From DASYUM01 sp036001225 (GTDB lineage Bacteria; Methylomirabilota; Methylomirabilia; Rokubacteriales; DASRDR01), in assembly GCA_036001225.1 (NCBI GenBank), contig DASYUM010000018.1:1-28491 (forward strand): a DNA stretch of 28,491 nt, written 5' to 3'. A program made the position numbers and the translations under genes. Position 1 is the stretch's first letter; each line of letters starts with the position of its first letter. Of the stretch, positions 19,708 through 26,601 are shown one piece after another. The notes beneath the pieces were generated by a model. That model was not told where the DNA came from. It saw only the letters and a program-made list of their open reading frames with translations, and ran no database searches.

Positions 19708-20745
19708 GTGACGCCGGCGTCCCCGACGGGACGCCGGCGTCGTCCTTCCCGCGCGCGGGCGGCGCTGCACCTCCTTCTGCTGGCCGCCATCTGGCCGGCA
19801 ACGCTGCCGGCGGCCGAGCGCCGCTACACCATCGCCTTCGCCAACCTCACTGAGGAACCCGGCGTCGCGCTCGAGGGGACCGGCTTCACCGGGCCCGAGG
19901 TGCGGGAGAGCTTCGTGCTGGCGGCCCGGAATCTTCCGGTCGAGCTCGTCTTCTATGACAACCAACGGGACGGCGGCAAAGCCCTCGCCAACGCGGCCGA
20001 CGCCATCGCGCGCAAGGTGGACCTCTACATCCAGTACCACCAGGACCCGGCCGCCAATCTCGCGGTGGCCGAGAAGCTCCGTGCGGCAGGGATTCCCGTC
20101 CTCGCCGTCAACTACCCCGTTCCCGGGGCCCCACTCTACACGGCCGACAACCTTGAGGCCGGCCGCATCGCCGGCGAGGCGCTCGGCCGCTTCGCCACCA
20201 GCCAGTGGCCCGGCCAGGCAGTGGCGGCGGCCCTACTGGGAAACCTGGCCGACCAGGGCCACCGGCTCCACGAGCGGGCCCAGGGCGTCCGTGAGGGGCT
20301 CCGGCGACACCTGCCCGCGGTGCGGGTGGCGGCCCTCGACACGCAGGGCAACGCCGGGCAGGTGGCAATCCTGCTCGGCAAGTTCATGGCGGGCCAGCCC
20401 ACCGGCAAGCTGCTCGTCGCCGTCATGGACGATGCGACCGCGCTGGCGGCCAAGGGCCCCCTGGAGGCGGCCGGGCGACTGCAGGACGCCGCCATCGTGA
20501 GCCAGGGGGTGGACCGCTCGATCCACGGCGGCGTCAGCGAGCGGAAGGAGATCGACCCCTACAACCGTGGCAGCATCGTCATCGGGTCGGTTGCGTTTTA
20601 CCTCGACCGCTACGGCTACGACATTCTGCCGCTGGCGCTCCGCGTGCTCCGCGGGGAAAAGGTGCCGCCGCGGACCACGACCCGGCACCTCCTGGTCACC
20701 GCCGCTAACGTCTGGCGCGAGTACCCGCCCCGTGACATGAACTGA
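19708..20745 (+). CDS. Periplasmic sugar-type substrate-binding protein (Peripl_BP_4-like)
   Basis: A 345-aa exported protein with an Arg-rich n-region, hydrophobic core ALHLLLLAAIWPATL and likely cleavage after PAAE. The mature protein shows the two-lobe binding fold of the ribose/LacI-type class: ELVFYDNQRDGGKALANAAD, VDLYIQYHQDPAANLAVAEK, AGIPVLAVNYPVPG, and a second lobe with VAALLGNLADQGH and KLLVAVMDDATALAAKG. No permease or ATPase gene is adjacent, so the transporter must be elsewhere or the protein is a sensor. I choose GTG 19708 because it gives a normal signal peptide; an in-frame ATG at 19666 lies inside the previous gene. A strong hairpin covers the first codons, an unusual location. 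It converges with the propeller gene. Confidence 0.8.
   Translation: MTPASPTGRRRRPSRARAALHLLLLAAIWPATLPAAERRYTIAFANLTEEPGVALEGTGFTGPEVRESFVLAARNLPVELVFYDNQRDGGKALANAADAIARKVDLYIQYHQDPAANLAVAEKLRAAGIPVLAVNYPVPGAPLYTADNLEAGRIAGEALGRFATSQWPGQAVAAALLGNLADQGHRLHERAQGVREGLRRHLPAVRVAALDTQGNAGQVAILLGKFMAGQPTGKLLVAVMDDATALAAKGPLEAAGRLQDAAIVSQGVDRSIHGGVSERKEIDPYNRGSIVIGSVAFYLDRYGYDILPLALRVLRGEKVPPRTTTRHLLVTAANVWREYPPRDMN
19710..19741 (+). terminator. Perfect 14-bp hairpin after the cyclase gene, overlapping the next start
   Basis: GACGCCGGCGTCCC (19710-19723), loop CGAC, GGGACGCCGGCGTC (19728-19741). It begins 21 nt after the cyclase stop codon and at the last base of the proposed GTG start of the binding-protein gene. 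It may be a terminator without T-tract, or a start-masking structure limiting translation of the second gene. Confidence 0.65.
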
Positions 20746-20757
20746 CGGCGGCGCGCC

Positions 20758-22014
20758 TCACGGTGCGCGTGCTGGCTCCGCGACGAAAATTCCTTCGGTG
20801 CCCTCGCCGGTGGCGGTGGGGGCGGTGGCGAAGGTCACCGCGCCCGTGTGGCCGACCGCCGCGATCGGATAGAGGCCGAACGACGCGAGGCGGCCGCCGG
20901 ACGGCAGCGCGTCACCCACACCGGCGACCCGCCGCAGTCCGGCGGCCGTGACCAGGAACACCGCCACCGTCGTCGCGCCGCCGTCCACCGCTGCCGTGAA
21001 GGCCACCGCGCCGTCGGCGGCCAGAGAGGGCCAGAGCCCGAAGTGGGCGAGCACGCCGCCGTCAGGCGCCGGCCGGCCGAGGGCGGCCACGGTGCGGAGC
21101 CGGCCGCGTTCGAGCGCGAACAGCGCACCCATCACGGGGGCATCCTTCAGCGTGGCATTGAAGGCGATGGTGCCCGCATCGTTCAGCGCGATGCGCTCGG
21201 AAAACTTCGCGAAGATCCCGCCCAGCGGCGTCGAGTCGCCTGCCCCCACCACCATCCGCACCGCGTCGCCCTCGGCCAGGAACAGACCGCCCGGCACTGC
21301 CCGACCCTCGACCACCGCCCCGAACGCGACGAGCCCCGAGTTGTTCATGGTGGGAGGGCCGAAGGCAGCGAAGGTTCCCCCGGCCGGTGCCGGATCGCCC
21401 TGGGAAACAACCTTCTTGAGCCGGACACCCGTTCGCAGGTAGATCGCCTCCACACTCTCCCGGCCGCGCCGGACGGTGGCGAGGAAGGCGACCTCGCCGC
21501 GGTTGTTGAGCACCGGCGCCTCCACGCCAGCGAGCGTGCCGCCCGGGATCCCCGGCGCGGCCTCGCCGGCGACCGCGATCGCGCGCAGGCGGCCGCCGGA
21601 GGCGACGAAGATCCCTTCCACGGTCCGGCCCCGCGACACGGCCGCCGCGAAAGCGACCGCGCCCGCGTCGTTCATGGATGGGATCGGGTGCTTGCCGAAT
21701 CCGGACAGCGTGCCGCCGCCGGGCGCGCGGTCGCCTTCCACTGCGACCCTGGTGATGCGGTCGCCCGAGGCGAGAAACAACCCCTCGCCGCCGGACCCGC
21801 GCAGGAGCGTGGCGAAGAAGACGACCTGGCCCCGGCCGTTCACCGGCGCCAGCACGGGCTGCGCCTCGATGCTGAAGTGCTCGAAGGTGCCGCCTCCCGG
21901 CGCCGGCTGACCCGCCAGCACCGCGGGGCGGACCCGGACCGCCGGGCTTGCGAGCGCTGGTGCAGCGACGCATCCGGCCAGCACGCCGGAAAGCAGGAAT
22001 CCGCCCCGGGACAT
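20758..22014 (-). CDS. Secreted seven-repeat protein, predicted beta-propeller (DUF7453-like)
   Basis: A 418-aa exported protein. The N-terminus has a signal sequence with both a possible lipobox (VLAGC, Cys15) and a possible signal peptidase I site (PALAS). The rest consists of seven repeats of about 53-60 residues, each of the form 'AP.GGTF..F..P..N..G.VAF.A...G....GlF...g..l..V...GD'. The repeats start at the successive AP/TP/LP-GG turns: PAPGGGTF, RAPGGGTL, AAPGIPGGTL, PAPAGGTF, STPLGGIF, PAPDGGVL and ALPSGGRL. Seven four-strand units suggest a seven-bladed beta-propeller; similar proteins are called DUF7453 or hypothetical and no activity is known. The ATG ending at 22014 is close behind its promoter. 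A divergent small Cys-rich secreted protein begins 37 bp away. Confidence 0.85.
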   Translation of the reverse strand: MSRGGFLLSGVLAGCVAAPALASPAVRVRPAVLAGQPAPGGGTFEHFSIEAQPVLAPVNGRGQVVFFATLLRGSGGEGLFLASGDRITRVAVEGDRAPGGGTLSGFGKHPIPSMNDAGAVAFAAAVSRGRTVEGIFVASGGRLRAIAVAGEAAPGIPGGTLAGVEAPVLNNRGEVAFLATVRRGRESVEAIYLRTGVRLKKVVSQGDPAPAGGTFAAFGPPTMNNSGLVAFGAVVEGRAVPGGLFLAEGDAVRMVVGAGDSTPLGGIFAKFSERIALNDAGTIAFNATLKDAPVMGALFALERGRLRTVAALGRPAPDGGVLAHFGLWPSLAADGAVAFTAAVDGGATTVAVFLVTAAGLRRVAGVGDALPSGGRLASFGLYPIAAVGHTGAVTFATAPTATGEGTEGIFVAEPARAP

Positions 22015-22022
22015 TGCGCCTC

Positions 22023-22051
22023 AGTATAGGAAGGTGGTCCAATGAGTTCAA
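22023..22051 (-). promoter_or_regulatory. Promoter of the propeller gene, near-leaderless
   Basis: The minus strand reads TTGAAC (22051-22046), 17 bp, TATACT (22028-22023). Transcription should begin near 22016, only about two bases before the ATG ending at 22014, so the mRNA is leaderless or nearly so and has no Shine-Dalgarno. The whole promoter fits into the 37-bp gap to the divergent gene. Confidence 0.6.
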
Positions 22052-22297
22052 ATGGGTCGGCGCTCGATCTTGACCGCCCTCCTCGTCCTGGTCGGGTTGG
22101 CGACGAGCGCGTCGTCGGCGTCGCCCCCGGCGCGGATCGAGCTCCGCGGGGCGTGTTACTGCCGAGCCTCCGGCCAGCTTACGTGCGTGGCGGATCTCAC
22201 GAGATCGGAATGCGATGCGCGGTCCGCCGCCGCCTTCTGTGACGAGTGGTTCTGGCTCGAACGCCGAGCCTGCTGGAACTGGGGCTACGGCGGCTGA
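22052..22297 (+). CDS. Small secreted six-cysteine protein
   Basis: An 81-aa protein not assigned to any family. MGRRSILTALLVLVGLATSA is a clear Sec signal peptide, with cleavage probably near SSA. The mature part (about 58 aa) has six cysteines (35, 37, 45, 54, 63, 74; spacing CxC, then 7, 8, 8, 10), enough for three disulfides, and ends in an aromatic tail WFWLERRACWNWGYGG. Regular Cys spacing and the signal peptide argue strongly that this frame is real. The overlapping ATG at 22042 has a better ribosome site but opens a featureless Arg/Gly-rich frame. It is divergent from the propeller gene, and a BamE-like lipoprotein gene follows. Confidence 0.68.
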   Translation: MGRRSILTALLVLVGLATSASSASPPARIELRGACYCRASGQLTCVADLTRSECDARSAAAFCDEWFWLERRACWNWGYGG

Positions 22298-22303
22298 GGC
22301 GCG

Positions 22304-22333
22304 TTGACACCCTCGAGCCCGCTTCGCTAGAGT
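22304..22333 (+). promoter_or_regulatory. Promoter of the BamE-like lipoprotein gene
   Basis: A perfect TTGACA (22304-22309), 18 bp, TAGAGT (22328-22333). The expected start is near 22340, followed by GGGAGG 6 nt before ATG 22367. The -35 box is 6 bp after the stop codon of the six-cysteine gene. Confidence 0.6.
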
Positions 22334-22366
22334 AAGCGCCGTCCACTCTCGCTCGGGAGGGTTCCC

Positions 22367-22708
22367 ATGCCGTGCCATCGCATTCTTCGCCTGTGGGCGC
22401 TCTCGCTCGGCCTCGTCTTCGGCCTCACCGCCTGCGGCTCCGTCCTCTCGGTGGGTCGCGACTTCCCCTCCCCCGCCCGAGACGCGATCCGCAACGGGGC
22501 GACGACCCAGGCGGAGCTGGTGCGGCTCTTCGGCGAGCCCAACCAGGTCGGCATCAAGGACGGCGATCAGACCTGGACCTGGTACTACTTCAAGAAGGGG
22601 GAGCCCGACCTCACCAAGCAGCTCGAGGTCACCTTCACGGCGGGCGGAGTCGTCAAGTCGTACTCTTTCTCGTCCAACTTCCCCGAGGACATGAAGGCGC
22701 TCCGCTGA
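22367..22708 (+). CDS. SmpA/OmlA (BamE-like) small lipoprotein
   Basis: A 113-aa lipoprotein. The signal peptide ends in lipobox GLTAC with C23 lipidated. The mature domain has the BamE/SmpA pattern: helix RDAIRNGATTQAELVRLFGE, the turn GEPNQVGIKDGDQTWTWYY, and two more strands (LEVTFTAGGVVKSYSFSS). True BamE belongs to the beta-barrel assembly machinery, but many stand-alone proteins share the fold, and the sequence does not show which applies here. It has its own promoter, and the threonine synthase-like gene follows 16 bp downstream, so both may share the transcript. Confidence 0.83.
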   Translation: MPCHRILRLWALSLGLVFGLTACGSVLSVGRDFPSPARDAIRNGATTQAELVRLFGEPNQVGIKDGDQTWTWYYFKKGEPDLTKQLEVTFTAGGVVKSYSFSSNFPEDMKALR

Positions 22709-22724
22709 GCGCCGGCCAGCCACG

Positions 22725-23957
22725 ATGAGCGCACCGGTCACCTGCGCGGTGGGACTCCGCTGCATCGACTGCGCCGCCGAGTACCCGCTCGAGTACGTCC
22801 TCGCCTGTCGGCGCTGCCGCGGGCTCCTCGAGCCGGTCTACGACCTCGAGCCGCTCCGCCGCCTGGGCCCCGACCGGGCCTTCACCGGTCGCGGCTTCTG
22901 GCGCTACCATCCGGTCCTGCCGATCCGCGACCGGGCGCACTTCGTCACCCTCGGGGAGGGCGAGACGCCGCTGCTCGACGCCCCCACCCTGGCCCGCACG
23001 CTCGGCGTCCGCCGGCTCGCCCTGAAGTTCGAGGGCGCCAACCCCACCGGGACGATCAAGGACCGCTCGTCGGCCACCGCGGTCGCGGCGGCGCGCCAGT
23101 TCGGTTTCCGCGCCATCTCGGTCGTCTCCACCGGCAACGCCGGCTCATCGATCGGGGCCTACGCGACGCGAGCCGGCCTGCGGGCCTTCGTCTTCTGCTA
23201 CGAGCAGGCGTCGGCGCCGAAGATGCACCACATGGCGGCGGTCGCCTCCGACCTCATCCTTTATAAGGGGTACTACGACGACCTGATCCGCCTGTGGGAT
23301 CGCATGGTGGAGGAGCTACCCGTCTTCGACGGCGGCGCCAGCCGGAACGCCTACAAGCAGGACGGCAAGAAGACCCTCGCCTACGAGATCGCCGAGCAGT
23401 CCGGCCTTCGCGTCCCCGATGTCGTCGTGTTCCCGGTCGCGGTGGGAGAAGCCTTCATCTCGGCCTGGCGCGGCTTCCGCGAGCTGGCGAGCCTGGGCTG
23501 GATCGAACGGCCGCCGCTGATGGTCGCCGCCCAGTCGGCGAAGGCCAACCCGATCGTGCGGGCCTGGAAGAGCAGCGGTCCGCTGGAGCCGGTCAAGCTC
23601 TCCTACACCGTCGCCGAGGGGCTGTCCTGTGGTGACCCCGCCGCCAAGGGCGAGTGGGTGCTCCGGATCCTGCGCGAGAGCAAGGGCCTCGCCGCCGACG
23701 TGGAGGACGAGCTCATCCTGGACACCCAGCGGCTCCTGGCGCGGACGGAGGGGATCTACGCCGGTCCCACCGGCGTGGGCACCCTGGCCGCGCTGCGCCG
23801 CCTTCTCGACGAGGGCGCCGTGGATCCGGATCAGAGCTTCGCCTGCGTCCTCAGCGAGACCGGCCTCAAGACCGAGGCCCCGGTGACATCGCGGGCCGGC
23901 GAGGCCCTCTCCTACGAGCGCCTCGTCGAGCTGATCCGCACCCGCCTGGGGGGCTGA
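22725..23957 (+). CDS. thrC: Threonine synthase-like PLP enzyme with N-terminal zinc ribbon
   Basis: A 410-aa fold-type II PLP enzyme. A zinc ribbon (C13/C16/C28/C31) precedes the catalytic domain, as in many archaeal and bacterial threonine synthases. The PLP lysine is K112 in ANPTGTIKDRSS (more usually NPTGSFKDR), the phosphate-binding loop is STGNAGSS, and the central region reads YKQDGKKTLAYEIAEQ. Threonine synthase converts O-phosphohomoserine to threonine in the cytosol. The Ile in place of Phe and the Ser-Ser after the Lys-Asp-Arg, together with the SAKANPIV segment, keep a close relative (threonine synthase-like or other PLP lyase) possible. The genes around it are not threonine biosynthetic. 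ATG 22725 follows the lipoprotein stop by 16 bp. Confidence 0.82.
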   Translation: MSAPVTCAVGLRCIDCAAEYPLEYVLACRRCRGLLEPVYDLEPLRRLGPDRAFTGRGFWRYHPVLPIRDRAHFVTLGEGETPLLDAPTLARTLGVRRLALKFEGANPTGTIKDRSSATAVAAARQFGFRAISVVSTGNAGSSIGAYATRAGLRAFVFCYEQASAPKMHHMAAVASDLILYKGYYDDLIRLWDRMVEELPVFDGGASRNAYKQDGKKTLAYEIAEQSGLRVPDVVVFPVAVGEAFISAWRGFRELASLGWIERPPLMVAAQSAKANPIVRAWKSSGPLEPVKLSYTVAEGLSCGDPAAKGEWVLRILRESKGLAADVEDELILDTQRLLARTEGIYAGPTGVGTLAALRRLLDEGAVDPDQSFACVLSETGLKTEAPVTSRAGEALSYERLVELIRTRLGG

Positions 23958-23979
23958 GACGCCTGCACGGCTGAAAGGC

Positions 23980-23998
23980 CGCCGCGGGGGCCGCGGCG
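23980..23998 (+). terminator. 8-bp GC hairpin after the threonine synthase-like gene
   Basis: CGCCGCGG (23980-23987), loop GGG, CCGCGGCG (23991-23998), 22 nt after the stop codon and 14 nt before the GTG of the next gene. No T-tract follows. It may attenuate expression of the downstream amidohydrolase, which has no visible Shine-Dalgarno. Confidence 0.45.
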
Positions 23999-24012
23999 AC
24001 GTCTGAGCCCCC

Positions 24013-24915
24013 GTGGACATCGTCGACGTCCACACCCACACCTACGCGCGCCCGGAGATCGGGCGGCAGGCCCTGCAGGGTGAGGGCTGGTCACCGTACG
24101 CGGGCACGGTCCCCGAACTGCGGGCGGCGATGGCCCGCGGCGGGATCGTCACCGCCGTCATGGCCAACCTCACGCCGATCCCCGACATGCGGGACGCGGC
24201 ACTCGGCCGGCTCGGGACCGCACCCACGGACGCCGCCCGGGCCCAGCTCGCCCAAGAGCTGCGGGGCCGGCTGGTGCGGCGGAATCGGTGGACCCTCGAC
24301 GCGGCCGCCGGCGAGCCCGCCCTGCTGCCGTTCGTGGGCCTGGACCCGTCGGTCATGACGCCGGCCGAGTTGCGCGATGAGCTGGAAGCCTGCGCGGCGG
24401 CCGGCGCTCGCGGCGTGAAGCTCCACCCGATCGTGCAGCGCCTGGCCCCCGGCACCGCCGCCCTGTGGCCGGTTTACGAGCTCTGCCAGGAGCTGGGCTT
24501 GCCGGTCCTCTTCCATTCCGGCTTCCTCGGCCAGAGCGAGTGGAACGCCCTCGCGCGTCCGAGCGCCTTCGCCGACGTGCTGGAGGCGTTTCCCGAGCTT
24601 CGGGTGGTGCTCGCCCACCTGGGCCGCGGCCACTTCGACGAAGCGGTGGCCCTGGCCGAGCGCTTTCCGCAGGTCGCCTTCGATACCTGCGCCGTCGTCA
24701 CGACGGCCGACGTCCCCTGGCGGCTCGGCGACGAGGAGGCGGTGACGTTGATCCGGCGGCTCGGGGTGGCGCGGGTCTGCTTCGGGTCCGATTACCCGTG
24801 GTTCGACCCCGCCGCCGACGCCGCGCGGGCGGCCGGACTGCCGGGACTCAGCGCCGACGAGCGGGCGGCGGTGCTCGGCGAAAACGCCCGCCGGATCCTC
24901 GAACCGTCAGCCTAG
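24013..24915 (+). CDS. Amidohydrolase 2 family metal-dependent hydrolase/decarboxylase
   Basis: A 300-aa TIM-barrel enzyme of the amidohydrolase superfamily. The expected metal and catalytic residues are present: H7 and H9 in IVDVHTHTY, K136 or the following His in GVKLHPIVQ, H168 in LFHSGFLGQ, H202 in VLAHLGRGH and D260 in CFGSDYPWF. The form of the last motif and the short length place it with the amidohydrolase-2 group (ACMSD/gamma-resorcylate decarboxylase-like and related hydrolases); the substrate is unknown. It starts at GTG 24013, where the HxH strand follows at once as usual for the family. Its stop codon TAG lies in a CTAG shared with the convergent exonuclease gene. Confidence 0.88.
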   Translation: MDIVDVHTHTYARPEIGRQALQGEGWSPYAGTVPELRAAMARGGIVTAVMANLTPIPDMRDAALGRLGTAPTDAARAQLAQELRGRLVRRNRWTLDAAAGEPALLPFVGLDPSVMTPAELRDELEACAAAGARGVKLHPIVQRLAPGTAALWPVYELCQELGLPVLFHSGFLGQSEWNALARPSAFADVLEAFPELRVVLAHLGRGHFDEAVALAERFPQVAFDTCAVVTTADVPWRLGDEEAVTLIRRLGVARVCFGSDYPWFDPAADAARAAGLPGLSADERAAVLGENARRILEPSA

Positions 24916-25613
24916 CGGAAGTAGGCCTCGATGCGGAGGAAGACCTCGTAGACCAGGCGGACGTCGCCGAGGCAGTAGGCCTCGATCTCCTCGACACGCC
25001 CGGCGCGCCACAGTCCGAGGACCTGCGAGCCGTCCATCCCGGGCGGTGACTTGGCCAGCCCCAGCAGCTCGGCCACGATGTCGAGCCGGACCGTCTCCGA
25101 GCGCTCCCAGTTGGCCAGGCACCGCATGACGTCGAAGTGGCTGTCGAGCTGGAAGGGCCGCAGGGGCAGGCCGGTGGTCGGCGCCACGCCGAGGTAGATC
25201 GAGCGGCGGATGAGGAACGGCACGTCGAAGGCGAGGCCGTTGTAGGTGATGAAGCACCAGTCACGGCGGGCCCGCACCACCTCCCAGAACCCCTCCAGGA
25301 GGACCCGCTCGTCGGCCACCTGGCGCGCGGTGAGGGCCTTCGTCTCGAGGTCACCACGCCCGCGGCCGTCGTGACCCATTCCGATACAGACGACGTGGCC
25401 GAACTCCGGGCGGAGGGCCATGTAGCGCTCGATCCGCTGGCGGCACGCGAGCAGGGCCGGCGCCTCCGGCGCCGCCAGATAGTCGTCGAGCGTGATCTCG
25501 GCAGGGTCGTCGGAGTCCCGTCGCAGTGTCCGCTCCCACACGTACTCCTGGATCTTCCGCGGCTCCCCCCGCAGATCGCGGGGAATGGTCTCGATGTCGA
25601 GGACGAAGTTCAT
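24912..25613 (-). CDS. PolB-type 3'-5' exonuclease (DEDD superfamily, RNase H-like)
   Basis: A 233-aa stand-alone exonuclease domain of the DNA_pol_B_exo2 kind. All three DEDD motifs are visible: ExoI D6-I-E8 in FVLDIETIP, ExoII in ITYNGLAFDVPFLIRR, and ExoIII in AYCLGDVRLVYEVF (YxxxD). It should remove nucleotides from 3' ends of DNA or RNA in the cytoplasm; the biological substrate is unknown. The ATG overlaps the stop of the upstream diguanylate cyclase gene (ATGA, 25610-25613), so the two are translationally coupled, an unexpected pairing. The stop lies in CTAG, shared with the convergent amidohydrolase gene. Confidence 0.88.
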   Translation of the reverse strand: MNFVLDIETIPRDLRGEPRKIQEYVWERTLRRDSDDPAEITLDDYLAAPEAPALLACRQRIERYMALRPEFGHVVCIGMGHDGRGRGDLETKALTARQVADERVLLEGFWEVVRARRDWCFITYNGLAFDVPFLIRRSIYLGVAPTTGLPLRPFQLDSHFDVMRCLANWERSETVRLDIVAELLGLAKSPPGMDGSQVLGLWRAGRVEEIEAYCLGDVRLVYEVFLRIEAYFR

Positions 25614-26584
25614 GCGCCGCCGGCCGTCGCCACCACCGCCCGGTTTTTCCCGTTCCGCTTGGCGGCGTACATCGCCTCGTCGGCGGCCGCGATGGCGGCC
25701 TTGGCCGACGCCGGAGCCGCGGCGAAGCTGACGCCACCCACGCTGGCGGTGACCGCCGGGAGGTCGGTGGGAAACGGCGCGTCGCCGACCAGGGCGACCA
25801 GCTTGGCAGCGGCGCGGCTCACCGTGTCCTCCGACGCCTCGGGCAGGATCACCGCGAACTCGTCGCCGCCCAGGCGGGCGGGGACGTCGGTCGCCCGGCA
25901 GTTCTCCCGAAGGATCCGGCCGACGATCTGGAGCACGAGGTCGCCGGCCAGGTGGCCGGCGGTGTCGTTGACCGCCTTGAAACCGTCGAGATCCATCAGC
26001 AGCAGGCCGAACGGCCGGCCATAGCGCCGGCACCGCGCGATCTCCTGCTCGAGGACCTCGTGCAGATACCGACTGTTCCACAGGCGAGTCAACCGGTCTC
26101 GCCGGGCCGAGTCGCGCTCCCGGACGACGGTCGCGGCCAGCGCGTCCTCGGTCCGCAGGAGGCGGGCGGTCGCCGCCCGGAACGTGCTCACGCCGGCGGC
26201 CAGGGTCGCCAGCGCGGCCAGCCGGAGCGCGCCGTCCCACCAGGGGACGCGGGCCGGCCAGGCGAGGTCGCGCAGATCGGCGGCCACCGCCCAGCCCAGC
26301 GCGGCCAGGACCACCGTCCCCCAGCGCCCGACGCGGCCGAAGCGCCAGCTCGCGACCACTACGACGCCCATGTTGGCGAGCGCGAGCGCGACCTCGGCGG
26401 CCGTGTGCTCGTCGAGGACGGCGATGAAGAGGAGGGCGGCCAGCAGGCCGGTCAATCCCAACCGGACGACGAGGCGCTCGAGGTGCTGAGCGATGCTCTC
26501 CACCGGCTCGCCGATGCGCGGCTCCGACTCGCCACGAGGAAGTCGGCCGAATCGGAGTCGGGGGAGCGCGGACAGCGGCGGCAT
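25610..26584 (-). CDS. Membrane-bound GGDEF diguanylate cyclase
   Basis: A 324-aa protein with a short cytoplasmic start, several membrane helices between about 38 and 135 (LGLTGLLAALLFIAVL, VALALANMGVVVVAS, WGTVVLAALGWAVAADL, LRLAALATLAAGVST), a connecting helix and a GGDEF domain from about 165 to 320. The catalytic motif G239-G-D-E-F243 is intact, and the inhibitory I-site R230-A-T-D233 stands exactly five residues before it, so an active, product-inhibited diguanylate cyclase is expected. The N-terminal membrane part matches no sensor I know. The ATG ending at 26584 is 17 nt after the MBL hydrolase stop; the gene overlaps the exonuclease gene by 4 nt. It probably belongs to an operon led by lgt. 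Confidence 0.9.
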   Translation of the reverse strand: MPPLSALPRLRFGRLPRGESEPRIGEPVESIAQHLERLVVRLGLTGLLAALLFIAVLDEHTAAEVALALANMGVVVVASWRFGRVGRWGTVVLAALGWAVAADLRDLAWPARVPWWDGALRLAALATLAAGVSTFRAATARLLRTEDALAATVVRERDSARRDRLTRLWNSRYLHEVLEQEIARCRRYGRPFGLLLMDLDGFKAVNDTAGHLAGDLVLQIVGRILRENCRATDVPARLGGDEFAVILPEASEDTVSRAAAKLVALVGDAPFPTDLPAVTASVGGVSFAAAPASAKAAIAAADEAMYAAKRNGKNRAVVATAGGA

Positions 26585-26601
26585 CGGTGCGGGGATGCCC
26601 G

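Noticed and set aside
22042..22242. A 66-codon frame overlapping the six-cysteine gene
   Set aside because: It has the better ribosome site but a featureless Arg/Gly/Pro sequence, while the frame from 22052 has a signal peptide and six cysteines.
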